This document shows, piece by piece, positions 1 through 9,139 of a stretch of DNA of 64,000 nt (within the stretch, counting starts at the first letter, position 1; each line of letters opens with the position of its first letter). Both the position numbers and the translations under genes were made by a program. The stretch lies in the NCBI RefSeq assembly GCF_022832385.1, contig NZ_JALHLE010000007.1, positions 62,001 through 126,000 on the forward strand, written 5' to 3'. Source of the stretch: Novosphingobium album (ex Hu et al. 2023). GTDB lineage: Bacteria > Pseudomonadota > Alphaproteobacteria > Sphingomonadales > Sphingomonadaceae. A model generated the notes under the pieces. That model saw only the letters and a list, made by a program, of their open reading frames with translations. It made no database searches and had not been told where the DNA came from.

Positions 1-156
1 GCCGGTTGTATACGAAAACGCGAATTTGCTGCTCCGGCGCGGACTTGGCCAGCGCTTTTTTCAGGCAGCAACACATATTCGCCAACACGGCATTTTCGAC
101 ACCGTGTTGGGCATTGCGGATGGATTGCAGCACGGCACAACCGCCAGCGGCAGCCG

Positions 157-180
157 GTTGCCGGGCTGATGCCCGGCAAC
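157..180 (-). terminator. Hairpin downstream of the exported phosphatase
   Basis: A perfect 10-bp inverted repeat, GTTGCCGGGC and GCCCGGCAAC, is separated by the 4-nt loop TGAT. It lies 64 bases past the stop codon of the minus-strand phosphatase gene and could end its transcript. There is no T-run after it, so it is not a textbook intrinsic terminator. A second 9-bp hairpin (82-90 with 102-110) lies further left. Confidence 0.4.
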
Positions 181-243
181 GTGTGGATACGATACAGCTG
201 GCAACCTAACGCGCATGCCCCGTTGACGTGGCCCGGCGTCCCG

Positions 244-1311
244 TCACTGCGCCGGCCGCAGCATCACCGCACGCAACCGCGCGATATCCTCGTCGGCGAA
301 GCCCAGCACCTGCTTCATGTAGCCGGCCGAACCACCGTAGGTCGCATCGAGATACGTGAAGAACTGCGCCAGGTGCGACTGGCCGCTCGGCGTAAACAGG
401 TGCTCGGCCCTGGCGTCCTTGTCGGCATAGGCCTTGGCATAATGCGCAACGATCGGATTGTTGGGAAAGTCGGCCGGATCGAGCTTGGGCATTTCCCAGT
501 GCGGATGGCGCAATTCGGTCGAAAGATGATAATCCTTCAGAATCGTCTCGCGATCGACGCCAAGCAGATCGTAGAGCAGCGCGGTGGCCACCCCGGTGCG
601 GTCCTGTCCGGCGGAACAGTGATAGATCACCGCGCCGCCATCATACCCCTCCCCTTCCGCGATGATCTGCCGGTATAGCGAACGGTACTGGGGTGCGAGC
701 AGCTTTTCCATGCCCTCGTAGATGTGCTCGCCCTTGCGCGCCATCATCGGCCCCATCAGCGCCCGCATGCTGTAGTCGTTGGAAACGAACAGAGCACCTT
801 CGCGATCGTCGATTGTATCGGGATTGATTTCGCGCTCCTCGATCGAACGCAGATCGACCACCGTGCCCAGATGAAGCTGATCCACCAGCGTAAGGTCGGC
901 GGGCGTCAGCATCGGCTGCGCGCCGGAGCGGAACACCTTGCCCCAGCGTACGACCTGACCGTCCCTGGTGACATAGCCGCCGATATCGCGAAAGTTGCTG
1001 CCCTGCTCCAGAGGCAGCACGCGCTCGGCCACGACCACGACGCCATTTTTGCCCTCGAGGATCAGATAGTCCCGCTGCGACACGGGCAGTTCGACGGCCA
1101 GCTTCTGCGCATGCGTGTTCTTCGCGACGAGAACATCCGATGCATCTAGCTTTGTGTCCGTGCTGCGCCAGATGGACACCGGCCCCGTATCCGCGCGCTC
1201 AAGTTCCGCGTGCTCCGCATCGATCCGCGTCACCGCCGCCAGTTCGCGCGCCTCGGCTGCAGGCGCTGCCAACATGGTAAGAGCAACGGCTCCGGAAAGG
1301 ATATGGCGCAT
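244..1311 (-). CDS. Exported tyrosine-protein phosphatase (Y_phosphatase3 type)
   Basis: Predicted 355-residue protein-tyrosine or dual-specificity phosphatase exported to the periplasm. Residues 1-21 form a Sec signal peptide ending in AEA. The CX5R catalytic loop is HCSAGQDRTG at 231-240, with nucleophile Cys232 and Arg238, and the upstream NFRDIGG block (106-112) is typical of the PF13350 family. The ATG follows a GGGAG ribosome site 8 bases upstream. It is the last of three genes pointing left, after an MFS permease and a malonyl-CoA-synthetase-like ligase, but the 120-base gap to the permease leaves operon membership open. The natural substrate (protein, lipid or sugar phosphate) cannot be read from sequence. 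Confidence 0.85.
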   Translation of the reverse strand: MRHILSGAVALTMLAAPAAEARELAAVTRIDAEHAELERADTGPVSIWRSTDTKLDASDVLVAKNTHAQKLAVELPVSQRDYLILEGKNGVVVVAERVLPLEQGSNFRDIGGYVTRDGQVVRWGKVFRSGAQPMLTPADLTLVDQLHLGTVVDLRSIEEREINPDTIDDREGALFVSNDYSMRALMGPMMARKGEHIYEGMEKLLAPQYRSLYRQIIAEGEGYDGGAVIYHCSAGQDRTGVATALLYDLLGVDRETILKDYHLSTELRHPHWEMPKLDPADFPNNPIVAHYAKAYADKDARAEHLFTPSGQSHLAQFFTYLDATYGGSAGYMKQVLGFADEDIARLRAVMLRPAQ

Positions 1312-1431
1312 CGGCAGTATCTCCCTTTTCAGCCGGTCATGAGCGGGCGCCGGCTGTGCGTAAGGACGGGCTAACGGGAGACTGTCGGGCTGGCGAGACG
1401 CCCATCGTCCTTGCCGCCGTGGCGATGCGTT

Positions 1432-2733
1432 TCAGGCCGCAACCGGCCGTCGCGCGTACCACCCGAACCCGGCGATTACGGCGTAGCACAGCGCCGGAAG
1501 GGCCATCGCCATGGCCAGACTTCCGGAAAGGTCGGCTATGTGTCCAGTCAGCGGCGGGACGACCGCGCCGCCCACGATCATCACGCAGATCACCCCCGAC
1601 CCGTCCGCGGCCCGCTTGCCGAGCCCTTCGCAGGCGAGGCTGAAGATGGTCGGGAACATGATCGAGTTCATCAGACCGATCGCCAGGTAGCTGCAGGCCG
1701 CGAGCGCACCAGACGTGTGGGTGGAAATGAACAGCAACAGCAGGGCACCGCAGGCGTTGAACGCCAGCACCTTGCCCGGGCTGACCATGCGCAGAACCGC
1801 CGAACCGATCAGGCGGCCTGCCAGCGCACCGCCCCAGTAGAACGGGATCATCTTGCCCGCCGCCTGCTCGCCCAGTCCCAGCACAGGCGCCTGCTCGAGG
1901 TAGTTGACGATCAGCGAGCCGATCGCGACTTCGGCCCCCACGTACAGGAAAATGCAAAGCGCGCCGAACCCGAACCGGGCGCGCCTGAGCAAATCGAAGC
2001 TGCTAAGGATCGAGCCTTCGCCGTGGTGTTCGCCCTTGAGACGGTTGCGGTTGAACCACACGACAGCAGCGATCACCAGCAAGGCAGCAGCCAGCCCCAG
2101 ATAGGAATGCACCACTGCCTTTGTCTCGGCGACGCGATAGGCATCCAGTGCCGGACCGGACAAGTCCGCCGCGCTCACATGCGCCAGACTGCCCAGCATC
2201 ACGACAGCGCCCACATACGGGAATATCGTCGTGCCGAGTGAGTTGAACGCCTGCGCGAAGGTCAGGCGGCTATGCGCGGTGCGTGCCGGCCCAAGCAGCG
2301 AGATCAGCGGATTGGCAACCACCTGCACCACCGTGATGCCGCTTGCCAGGACTAGCAGGGCGAAGAGGAACACCACGAAAGTCGCGCTGGCGGAGGCTGG
2401 GATGAACAGCAAGCAGCCTGCCATCATCGCGACAAGCCCTATCGCGGCGCCACGCATGTAGCCTACTTTCTTCACCAGCCAGGCGCCAGGAATCGAGACG
2501 GCGAAGTAGGCGAAGAAGAACGCCGACTGCACCGACAGCGCCTGCATGTAGTTGAGCGTGAACAGTTCCTTCAGCTTCGGGATGATCACATCGTTGAGCG
2601 AGGTGATGCCGCCAAAGATGAAGAACAGCGCGAACACGAACCATTGCAGCCCCGGCGCATTCACATGCGCGGCACCGTCCTCGCCGCCGAAATCGGGATC
2701 GGTGCTGCTCGTGGTGTCCATCGTGACCGCCAT
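1432..2733 (-). CDS. MFS sugar permease, FucP/GluP type
   Basis: A 433-residue inner-membrane transporter with about twelve hydrophobic segments. The early block FFIFGGITSLNDVIIPKLK and the following QSAFFFAYFAVSIPGAWLVKK region are typical of the fucose:H+ symporter (FHS) branch of the major facilitator superfamily, which moves fucose, glucose, galactose or related sugars with protons. I chose the ATG at 2733 rather than an upstream in-frame ATG, because a GGGGGAG site lies about 9 bases before it and the extra N-terminus is not hydrophobic or conserved-looking. It lies between a phosphatase and an acyl-CoA ligase on the same strand. The true sugar is unknown. Confidence 0.85.
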   Translation of the reverse strand: MAVTMDTTSSTDPDFGGEDGAAHVNAPGLQWFVFALFFIFGGITSLNDVIIPKLKELFTLNYMQALSVQSAFFFAYFAVSIPGAWLVKKVGYMRGAAIGLVAMMAGCLLFIPASASATFVVFLFALLVLASGITVVQVVANPLISLLGPARTAHSRLTFAQAFNSLGTTIFPYVGAVVMLGSLAHVSAADLSGPALDAYRVAETKAVVHSYLGLAAALLVIAAVVWFNRNRLKGEHHGEGSILSSFDLLRRARFGFGALCIFLYVGAEVAIGSLIVNYLEQAPVLGLGEQAAGKMIPFYWGGALAGRLIGSAVLRMVSPGKVLAFNACGALLLLFISTHTSGALAACSYLAIGLMNSIMFPTIFSLACEGLGKRAADGSGVICVMIVGGAVVPPLTGHIADLSGSLAMAMALPALCYAVIAGFGWYARRPVAA

Positions 2734-2853
2734 GCCCCTGTCTCCCCCGGAATGTTCTGGCTGTTCAAACGCCGTTTGTGCAGAGACCCGCATTCCCCGG
2801 CAAGGCCGCCGCATAACACTTATACGTATGCGCAAAGCACCAACGAGGCCCGC

Positions 2854-4338
2854 CTATCCCCCGAAGAGTCCTGCATAGGTTTCGCGCAGCAGCTTCTTCT
2901 GGATCTTCCCCATGGTGTTGCGCGGCAGCGCCTCCATCGTGAGTACCGCCTTCGGCACCTTGAACGCGGCGAGATCCTTGCGCAGCGCCTCACGCACGGC
3001 TTCGGGATCAAAAGGCCCTGCAGGCTGGACGACGGCCACCACCGCCTCACCGAAATCGGGATGCGGCACACCGATCACCGCCGCCTCGGCCACGTCCGGC
3101 CGGTCATCGAGCAGCGCCTCGACTTCAGCGGGATAGACATTAAGCCCACCTGAGATGATGAGGTCCTTCTCGCGCCCGACCAACTGGACATAGCCGTCGC
3201 TGTCGATGAGGCCCATGTCGCCGGTGATGAAGTAGCCATCGGGACGGAACTCGGCCGCCGTTTTCTCGGGCATCTGCCAGTAGCCCCTGAAAACGTTGGG
3301 GCCCTTCACCTCGACGATACCGACTTCACCCTGCGGCAGCACGCGACCCGTCTCGAACTCGGCGATGCGCAGAGAGACGCCCGGCAGTGGCGGACCGACA
3401 TAGCCCGCGCGGCGTTCGCCGTCATAGGGGTTGGATGTCAGCATTCCGGTCTCGGTCATGCCGTAGCGTTCGAGCACGCGGTGGCCGCAGCGTTCCTCGA
3501 ACGCGCGGTGAATATCGGCGGACAGCGGCGCCGAGCCGGAAATGAACAACCGCATGTGCGCAGCGCTTTCCTGCGTGAAGACGGGATCGCCAAGCAGGCG
3601 GATGTAGAAGGTCGGCACGCCCATCAGCACCGTGCTCGAAGCCATCAGGTCGATCACCCGTGCGCTTTCGAACTTGGGCAGGAACACCATCGAGGCGCCC
3701 GAGAACAGCACGCAGTGCACCGCAATGAACAGTCCGTGGACATGGAAGATCGGCAGTGCATGGATCAGCCGGTCCTCCGGCGTGAAGCGCCAGAAATCGA
3801 TCAGCATCTCGCCATTGGACGCCAGATTGTCCTGCGTCAGCATCGCGCCCTTGGGTTTGCCCGTGGTGCCCGAGGTATAGAGGATCGCCGCCACATCATC
3901 GCCTGCGCGCGGCACCGGCTCGGCTTCTGCTTCGGGCAGGTCCGCGAACAGTTGCGCCAATGTCGTGACCTGCATGGCCCCGCCACCGATCCGCCCGAAC
4001 AGATCGACGGATATGTCCCGGCACACCGCCAGCACCGGGGTCGCATCGGTGGCAAAGTAATCCAGTTCGCTCTCGGTATAATCGACATTGAGCGGCAGAT
4101 AGATCGCCCCGGCCCGGATCGTCGCGAAATAGAGGATCAACGTCTCAACGTTCTTGTCCGTCTGCACCAGCACACGTTCGCCCGGCGTCACGCCCAGTTC
4201 CTGCAACCGCGCAGCCAGACGCCCGGCCTCGCGCGCGATTTCGCCGTAAGTCCATGACCGCGCCCCATCCTCGACCAGAACCTTGCCGGAAAACCGGTCA
4301 AAGCTCTGCGCGAACCGTGAATAAAGATCGCCCGCCAT
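2854..4338 (-). CDS. Malonyl-CoA synthetase-like AMP-binding ligase (MatB type)
   Basis: A 494-residue cytoplasmic acid:CoA ligase of the ANL superfamily, activating a carboxylic acid with ATP and passing it to CoA. The P-loop motif LYTSGTTGKPKG is near 153-164, the A5 motif YGMTETGM at 292-299, the hinge block GDMGLIDSDGY and REKDLIISGG follow, and the catalytic lysine is in the C-terminal MGKIQKK near 478. The region AGAIYLPLNVDYTESELDYF closely resembles MatB malonyl-CoA synthetases, whose usual length (about 500) it matches. The ATG at 4338 has AGAAGGA six bases upstream; longer in-frame starts lack this. Malonate or methylmalonate is the likely substrate, but related short-chain acids cannot be excluded. 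Confidence 0.8.
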   Translation of the reverse strand: MAGDLYSRFAQSFDRFSGKVLVEDGARSWTYGEIAREAGRLAARLQELGVTPGERVLVQTDKNVETLILYFATIRAGAIYLPLNVDYTESELDYFATDATPVLAVCRDISVDLFGRIGGGAMQVTTLAQLFADLPEAEAEPVPRAGDDVAAILYTSGTTGKPKGAMLTQDNLASNGEMLIDFWRFTPEDRLIHALPIFHVHGLFIAVHCVLFSGASMVFLPKFESARVIDLMASSTVLMGVPTFYIRLLGDPVFTQESAAHMRLFISGSAPLSADIHRAFEERCGHRVLERYGMTETGMLTSNPYDGERRAGYVGPPLPGVSLRIAEFETGRVLPQGEVGIVEVKGPNVFRGYWQMPEKTAAEFRPDGYFITGDMGLIDSDGYVQLVGREKDLIISGGLNVYPAEVEALLDDRPDVAEAAVIGVPHPDFGEAVVAVVQPAGPFDPEAVREALRKDLAAFKVPKAVLTMEALPRNTMGKIQKKLLRETYAGLFGG

Positions 4339-4429
4339 CGTTTTCCTTCTCTCCCGGGATGTGTCCCCGCCCGGCATACCCAAAACAGGCCGCCGGATCA
4401 TGGTGAAAATTGATCGGGCTTCCAGTGTG

Positions 4430-4437
4430 TTAACCAT
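4430..4437 (+). promoter_or_regulatory. CtrA-like half site (TTAACCAT)
   Basis: The octamer TTAACCAT matches the CtrA half-site known from alphaproteobacteria. It lies in the 200-base divergent region between the MatB-like ligase and the chemoreceptor gene. A single GTTAAC occurs nearer to the chemoreceptor, at 4483-4488. Chemotaxis genes are common CtrA targets in this class, but one octamer can occur by chance. Confidence 0.3.
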
Positions 4438-4538
4438 GCCGGGAAGCATAGGATTCACCAGCGTATCCTAATTCCGGACTTAGTTAACGCGCGCCTGCAC
4501 ACCGAATCCGCTGGCGCTGCACACTTAGGGGTGTCCGA

Positions 4539-5894
4539 ATGCTGGAGTGGTACCGCAAGACTCCGAACATCCGCTGGAAGATCACGATTGCCTTCGGCTT
4601 CATGGCCTTTCTGACAGCCATTTGTCTCGCCACCGTCGTGATGCAGTATTTCTACCTAAAAAGCGCGACGGCCGGTGTTCAGGACCCGGCAGTGCTCGGC
4701 GCGATCGACTTCAGCCTGATCTGGTCGCTGGGTACCTATCTGGCTTGCTCTGGGCTGGGCCTCACCGGAGCCTACTTCTTCGGCCGTGCCATCGCCGATC
4801 CCTATTCGGAGACGGTCGAGCGCATGGAAGCGCTGGCACAGGGCGATCTCGACAGTCCCATCCGCTTCACCGACTATCAGGACTGCGTAGGCCGCATGAC
4901 ACAGGCCATGGCGACCTTCCGCGGCAATGCCGTCGAAGTGCAGAACAGCAGGGCGCTGCAGGAGAAGATCGTCACTGTCCTTTCCGGCGGGCTGAGCCGG
5001 CTCGCCGAGAACGATCTCGAAAACCGCATCCACGAGACCTTCCCCGGCGCCTACGACAAGCTGCGGCTGGACTTCAACAACGCGATCGAAGCCCTCGCCC
5101 GTACCGTCTGCTCTGTGCGCACGAGCGCCGCCAGCGTCATGACCGGTGCCACCGAGATCCGCTCGGCCTCCATTGACCTCGCGCATCGCAACGAAGCACA
5201 GGCGGCCCGCTTGCGCCAGACGGCCGAGGCCATGAACAAGGCTACCGGCTCGGTCAAGGAAACCGCCGACGGTGCCGTGAACGTACAGCACACCATCGCC
5301 CAGGCCCACCGCGAAGCCACCGAAGGCGGCGGCGTCGTGCGCAAGGCCGTGGATGCCATGGCCGCGATCGAAGCCTCCTCGCAGGAAATCGCCCAGATCA
5401 TCAACGTGATCGACAGCATTGCCTTCCAGACCAACCTCCTAGCTCTCAACGCAGGCGTCGAGGCCGCGCGCGCTGGCGATGCCGGCAAGGGCTTCGCCGT
5501 TGTTGCCGCCGAAGTGCGCGCGCTGGCCCAGCGCTCCTCCGATGCCGCCCGCGACATCAAGGATCTTATTGCCAAGAGCTCCGAACACGTCGAAACGGGC
5601 GTCGGCCTCGTCGGTGAGACTGGCCAGAAGCTCGATACCATCGTCAGCCGCGTCGGCGAGATCAATGCTCTCATCACCGAAATCGCGACGGCCGCCGAAC
5701 AGCAGGCCGGCAACCTCCAGCATATCAACCATGCCGTGCGCGAAATGGACCAGGTCACGCAACAGAATGCCGCCGTGGTCCAGCAGGCCGCCAGCGCTGC
5801 GAGCCATCTGGAGGGCGAGTCCGGCCAGCTTTCGGAGCTGGTGGCACGTTTCCGCTGCGGCATTGAGCGTCCGGCGCTACGCCGCGCAGCCTGA
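4539..5894 (+). CDS. Methyl-accepting chemotaxis protein without a periplasmic sensor domain
   Basis: A 451-residue chemoreceptor that would signal to CheA/CheW. Two membrane spans are visible (about 15-40 and 58-82), joined by a loop of only about 17 residues, so there is no room for a periplasmic ligand domain. HAMP regions follow (about 83-140, and a second HAMP-like stretch near 145-200). The conserved signalling tip lies at about 290-330 with [20 protein letters not shown]. No CheR-binding pentapeptide is visible at the C-terminus. The ATG follows AGGGG seven bases upstream. Sensing must be through the membrane, the HAMP regions or a partner. No che genes are in the window, so it is an orphan receptor. 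Confidence 0.9.
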   Translation: MLEWYRKTPNIRWKITIAFGFMAFLTAICLATVVMQYFYLKSATAGVQDPAVLGAIDFSLIWSLGTYLACSGLGLTGAYFFGRAIADPYSETVERMEALAQGDLDSPIRFTDYQDCVGRMTQAMATFRGNAVEVQNSRALQEKIVTVLSGGLSRLAENDLENRIHETFPGAYDKLRLDFNNAIEALARTVCSVRTSAASVMTGATEIRSASIDLAHRNEAQAARLRQTAEAMNKATGSVKETADGAVNVQHTIAQAHREATEGGGVVRKAVDAMAAIEASSQEIAQIINVIDSIAFQTNLLALNAGVEAARAGDAGKGFAVVAAEVRALAQRSSDAARDIKDLIAKSSEHVETGVGLVGETGQKLDTIVSRVGEINALITEIATAAEQQAGNLQHINHAVREMDQVTQQNAAVVQQAASAASHLEGESGQLSELVARFRCGIERPALRRAA

Positions 5895-5916
5895 AACATA
5901 TCCGCACAGGACAAAT

Positions 5917-5993
5917 TGGCGCGCCCGACAGGATTCGAACCTGTGGCCCCAAGCTTAGAAGGCTCGTGCTCTATCCAGCTGAGCTACGGGCGC
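5917..5993 (-). tRNA. tRNA-Arg (anticodon TCT)
   Basis: Read on the minus strand this is a 77-base cloverleaf. It has acceptor arms GCGCCCG and CGGGCGC, the D arm GCTC/GAGC, the anticodon stem CGAGC/GCTTG (one G-T wobble) with loop CTTCTAA, giving anticodon TCT, and the T arm with TTCGAAT. The 3' CCA is encoded (5917-5919). It decodes AGA, a rare codon in this GC-rich genome. Confidence 0.95.
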
Positions 5994-6077
5994 GCGCCAC
6001 GCCCCCATAGCGTGCTTCGTGTCCGGCGCAAACGGCGTTAGTAGCCCTGTCCGGAGAAGACGGGAAAGGCGGGGCAC

Positions 6078-7198
6078 ATGGAAAGGCTGGAATTCCGGCT
6101 CGACGATTCGGCGATTACCGATTTGCAGCGCCGTCTGGACGCGACCCGCTGGCTCGGCGAGGACACCGCCAGCCACGAACAATGCGGCGCGCCCTTGCCT
6201 TTCGTGCGCGACTTATGTGCCCACTGGCGCAATCGCTTCGACTGGAACGCATTCGAATGGTCGATCCGCGGCCGGGAACAGGTCAGGGTTCCCACCTCAG
6301 TGGTGCCGATCCATGCCATGACGCACGATTCCCCGCACGCCGATGCCGTGCCGATTCTGATGCTCCACGGCTGGCCGAGCGCCTTTCTCGAATTCGCGGA
6401 TGTCGCCGACCGCCTCGCACGGCCGGCAGATGGCGGACCCGCGTTTCATGTCATTGCCCCCTCGCTGCCCGGATACGGCTTTTCGCCGTACGTGCCCGGG
6501 CTGAGCCCTCGCCGCATTGCCACTCTGATGCTGGAGATGATGCATGCGCTTGGTCACGAGCGGTTCCTGATCCAGGGCGGAAACTGGGGCAGTTCGATCG
6601 GCACCGAAATGGCTCGGCAGGCCCCCGAACGCGTGATCGGTTTGCACCTCAACACCGTCAACGGCAGCGCCCCCCGACGGATCGCCCCGCACTGTCGCCC
6701 GAGGATCAGGCCGTTGCCGATACCTACGCGACCTTGCTCGGCTGGCCCCATTTCAACTTACTGGCACAGACCCCGGTCAGCATCGCCCACGCTCTCAACG
6801 ATTCGCCCGCCGGCCTGATGGCCTGGATCGGCGAACGCCTGCACGGCTGGTCAGATCCGGCGCTTCCCGGCAATCCCGGCCGCTCGCCCGAATGGATCTG
6901 CACGGTCACCTCGCTCTACTGGCTCACCGGCACCGCCGCCTCGTCGGCCATGCTCTACCACGATGCCGTGCGCGACCCGGCCCCCGAACGCTACGTGACG
7001 GTGCCCACCGCCGTGGCCCACTACGCCGCGGAGCCGGTGATGATCCCCCGTCCCTGGGCGCAGCGCCACTACAATGTGGTGCGGTGGGAGCGTCACGCAT
7101 CCGGCGGCCACTTTCCCGCCATCGAAGTGCCGGATATTTTTGTGGAAGATCTGCGCGCCTTTGCATGCCTGCTAGGCTTGGGCGCGCGGACAGGTTAG
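6078..7198 (+). pseudogene. Epoxide hydrolase (EHN family), frameshifted and with a changed nucleophile
   Basis: Residues from 6078 read as an epoxide hydrolase: N-terminal EHN lid domain, the HGWP oxyanion motif (97-100) and the nucleophile elbow. At the run of six C bases (6670-6675) the frame is lost. The rest of the enzyme, from ALSPEDQAVAD through SGGHFPA with the catalytic His, continues in the next frame to a stop at 7198. One extra C would restore one open frame of about 373 codons. The elbow also reads GGNWG (Asn169, codon AAC at 6582-6584), where active members have GGDWG with Asp as nucleophile. Two independent lesions suggest real decay, although a homopolymer sequencing error could explain the frameshift alone. 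Confidence 0.8.
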
Positions 7199-7209
7199 GA
7201 TTCGCCTCC

Positions 7210-8004
7210 ATGAGCGATCAGCACCTGTCCCGTATTGACGGCCGCACCGGCGGCCGCCGCCATTTTCGCTATTTCGACTATGTGATGGTCGCCTTCGTGG
7301 TGATCCTGCTGCTGTCGAACCTGATCGGCGCGGCCAAGCAGGCTCAGATCACGCTGCCGGTGCTGGGGACGGTCAATTTCGGCGCGGGGGTGCTGTTCTT
7401 CCCGATCTCCTACATCATCGGCGACGTCCTGACGGAGGTCTATGGCTACGCCAACGCGCGCCGGTGCATCTGGGCGGGCTTCTTCGGGCTGCTGTTCATG
7501 GTGGTGATGAGCCTTGTCGTAGTGAACATCCCGGCCAACCCGGAATGGGCGCTCGCCTCGGCCACCTACACCATCGAGGGCCAGCAAGTGACGGCGCCCA
7601 ATCAGGCGGCCTACTACTCGATCTTCGGCCAGACCCCGCGCATCGTCTTTGCCTCGCTAGTGGCGTTCTGGGCGGGCGAGTTCGTGAATTCCTTCGTGCT
7701 CGCGCGAATGAAAGTGATGACCCAGGGCAAGTACCTGTGGACCCGCACGATCGGCTCTACGATCTTCGGCGAAGGCGTGGACAGCGCCCTGTTCTATCCG
7801 CTCGCGTTCCTCGGCGTGCCGGGCTTTTCGCTGCATCTGGTGCTGACGCTGTCGCTGACCCAGTGGATCATCAAGACGCTTTGGGAAGTGGTGCTGACGC
7901 CGGTTACCTATATCGTCGTTGGCTTCCTCAAGCGGCGCGAAGGCGTGGACGTCTATGACGACGACATCGACTTCTCGCCCTTCGCCAAGACGCAATCGGT
8001 TTGA
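7210..8004 (+). CDS. yhhQ: Queuosine precursor transporter (VUT family, YhhQ-like)
   Basis: A 264-residue inner-membrane protein with about six hydrophobic segments. The block FFPISYIIGDVLTEVYGY near residues 60-77 is the signature of the VUT/DUF165 family, whose E. coli member YhhQ imports 7-cyano-7-deazaguanine or the related queuosine precursor. The start ATG lies 12 bases after the stop of the epoxide hydrolase remnant and follows AGGA nine bases upstream. The tail is rich in acidic residues and cytosolic. It is unlikely to depend functionally on its upstream neighbour. Family assignment is firm; the substrate is from family knowledge. Confidence 0.88.
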   Translation: MSDQHLSRIDGRTGGRRHFRYFDYVMVAFVVILLLSNLIGAAKQAQITLPVLGTVNFGAGVLFFPISYIIGDVLTEVYGYANARRCIWAGFFGLLFMVVMSLVVVNIPANPEWALASATYTIEGQQVTAPNQAAYYSIFGQTPRIVFASLVAFWAGEFVNSFVLARMKVMTQGKYLWTRTIGSTIFGEGVDSALFYPLAFLGVPGFSLHLVLTLSLTQWIIKTLWEVVLTPVTYIVVGFLKRREGVDVYDDDIDFSPFAKTQSV

Positions 8005-8050
8005 GCTGAGGTAGCCATGACCCGGCGGAGCGGCTAGCACCGCGCCACCC

Positions 8051-9139
8051 ATGCTCGACCGCATTCTCCTGTCCCGTTTCCGCAACCACCGCGATACCGC
8101 GGTGGAAGGCACGGCGCAGTTCAACCTGCTCGTGGGAGAGAACGGCGCAGGCAAGACCAACGTGCTTGAGGCAATCAGCCTGCTGGCGCCCGGTCGGGGC
8201 TTGCGGCGCGCAGCGCTGGCGGACATGCCGGGTCAGGCGTTCGACGGCGGCTTTGCGGTCAGCGCGGCGCTGGCGGTGCCGGGCGGCGAGCCGGTACGGC
8301 TGGGCACCGGGGTCCTGCCGGAACGGCCCAGCCGGCGGCTGGTGCAGATCAACGGCGCCGAGGCCCCGGCAGTGCGGCTTGCGGAGTGGTTCTCGATCGG
8401 CTGGCTGACCCCGGCGATGGACCGCCTGTTCATGGACAGCGCCGGGGGCCGCCGCCGCTTCCTCGACCGGCTGGTGCTGGCAGTGCGCCCCGATCACGCC
8501 GCGCAGGCCAGCCGGCTGGAAAACGCTGTGCGCGAACGCAACCGCCTGCTGTCGGACGTCCGCCCGCCCGATCCGCACTGGCTCGACGCGATCGAGCTGC
8601 AGATCGCTGAATCCGGTGCGGCGGTCGCCGGGGCGCGTGCCGACCTGATCCTCCGTCTCGACGCGGCGCTCGCCGCACTGCCGGATTCGCCCTTCGCCCG
8701 CCCCTCGCTGGCCTACCGGCCGGGCGGACCAGTCCAGGCCGACGCTCTGGCCGTGGCGCTACACGATGGGCGCCCGCGCGACCGGGCGGCACAGCGCACG
8801 CTCACCGGCCCGCATCGCGACGAACTGGACGTCACCATGGCGGGCAAGAACCAGCCGGCGGCCGAATGCTCGACCGGCGAGCAGAAGGCGATGCTGATCG
8901 CAATCACGCTCGCCCATTCGCAGCTTCTCGAAGGCGGCGGTGAGGACCGCCCCCGCCTGCTTCTGCTGGACGAGGTAGCCGCGCATCTCGATCCTGTCCG
9001 CCGCGAAGCCCTGTTCGACCGCCTGCGTGCCGGTTCGGCGCAGATCTGGCTGACGGGAACAGAAACGACGCCCTTCGAGGCGATCCTGAGCGAAGCGTCG
9101 GTGTGGGAAGTCAGTTCGGGCTCGGTGCGACGGCTGTAG
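8051..9139 (+). CDS. recF: DNA replication and repair protein RecF
   Basis: A 362-residue SMC-like ATPase that loads RecA at single-strand gaps with RecO and RecR. The Walker A motif GENGAGKT is at 29-36, the start MLDRILLSRFRNHRD matches the conserved RecF N-terminus, the ABC signature reads CSTGEQKAML, and Walker B reads RPRLLLLDE followed by HLD. The length is usual. Unlike in many bacteria it is not next to dnaA or dnaN; in this lineage recF is commonly separate. The last 29 bases overlap the convergent TesA-like gene. Confidence 0.95.
   Translation: MLDRILLSRFRNHRDTAVEGTAQFNLLVGENGAGKTNVLEAISLLAPGRGLRRAALADMPGQAFDGGFAVSAALAVPGGEPVRLGTGVLPERPSRRLVQINGAEAPAVRLAEWFSIGWLTPAMDRLFMDSAGGRRRFLDRLVLAVRPDHAAQASRLENAVRERNRLLSDVRPPDPHWLDAIELQIAESGAAVAGARADLILRLDAALAALPDSPFARPSLAYRPGGPVQADALAVALHDGRPRDRAAQRTLTGPHRDELDVTMAGKNQPAAECSTGEQKAMLIAITLAHSQLLEGGGEDRPRLLLLDEVAAHLDPVRREALFDRLRAGSAQIWLTGTETTPFEAILSEASVWEVSSGSVRRL

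Noticed and set aside
82..110. A 9-bp inverted repeat (CCAACACGG/CCGTGTTGG) that could be a mobile-element end or REP-like unit
   Set aside because: Only one copy seen and no flanking target duplication or transposase; a simple hairpin is a better reading.
1..133. A minus-strand open frame of about 44 codons running off the left edge (possible GTG start near 131-133, with a CCC cluster and VENAVLANM)
   Set aside because: Too short and edge-truncated to judge; no convincing ribosome site, no recognised domain, and a strand-opposite frame is equally open.
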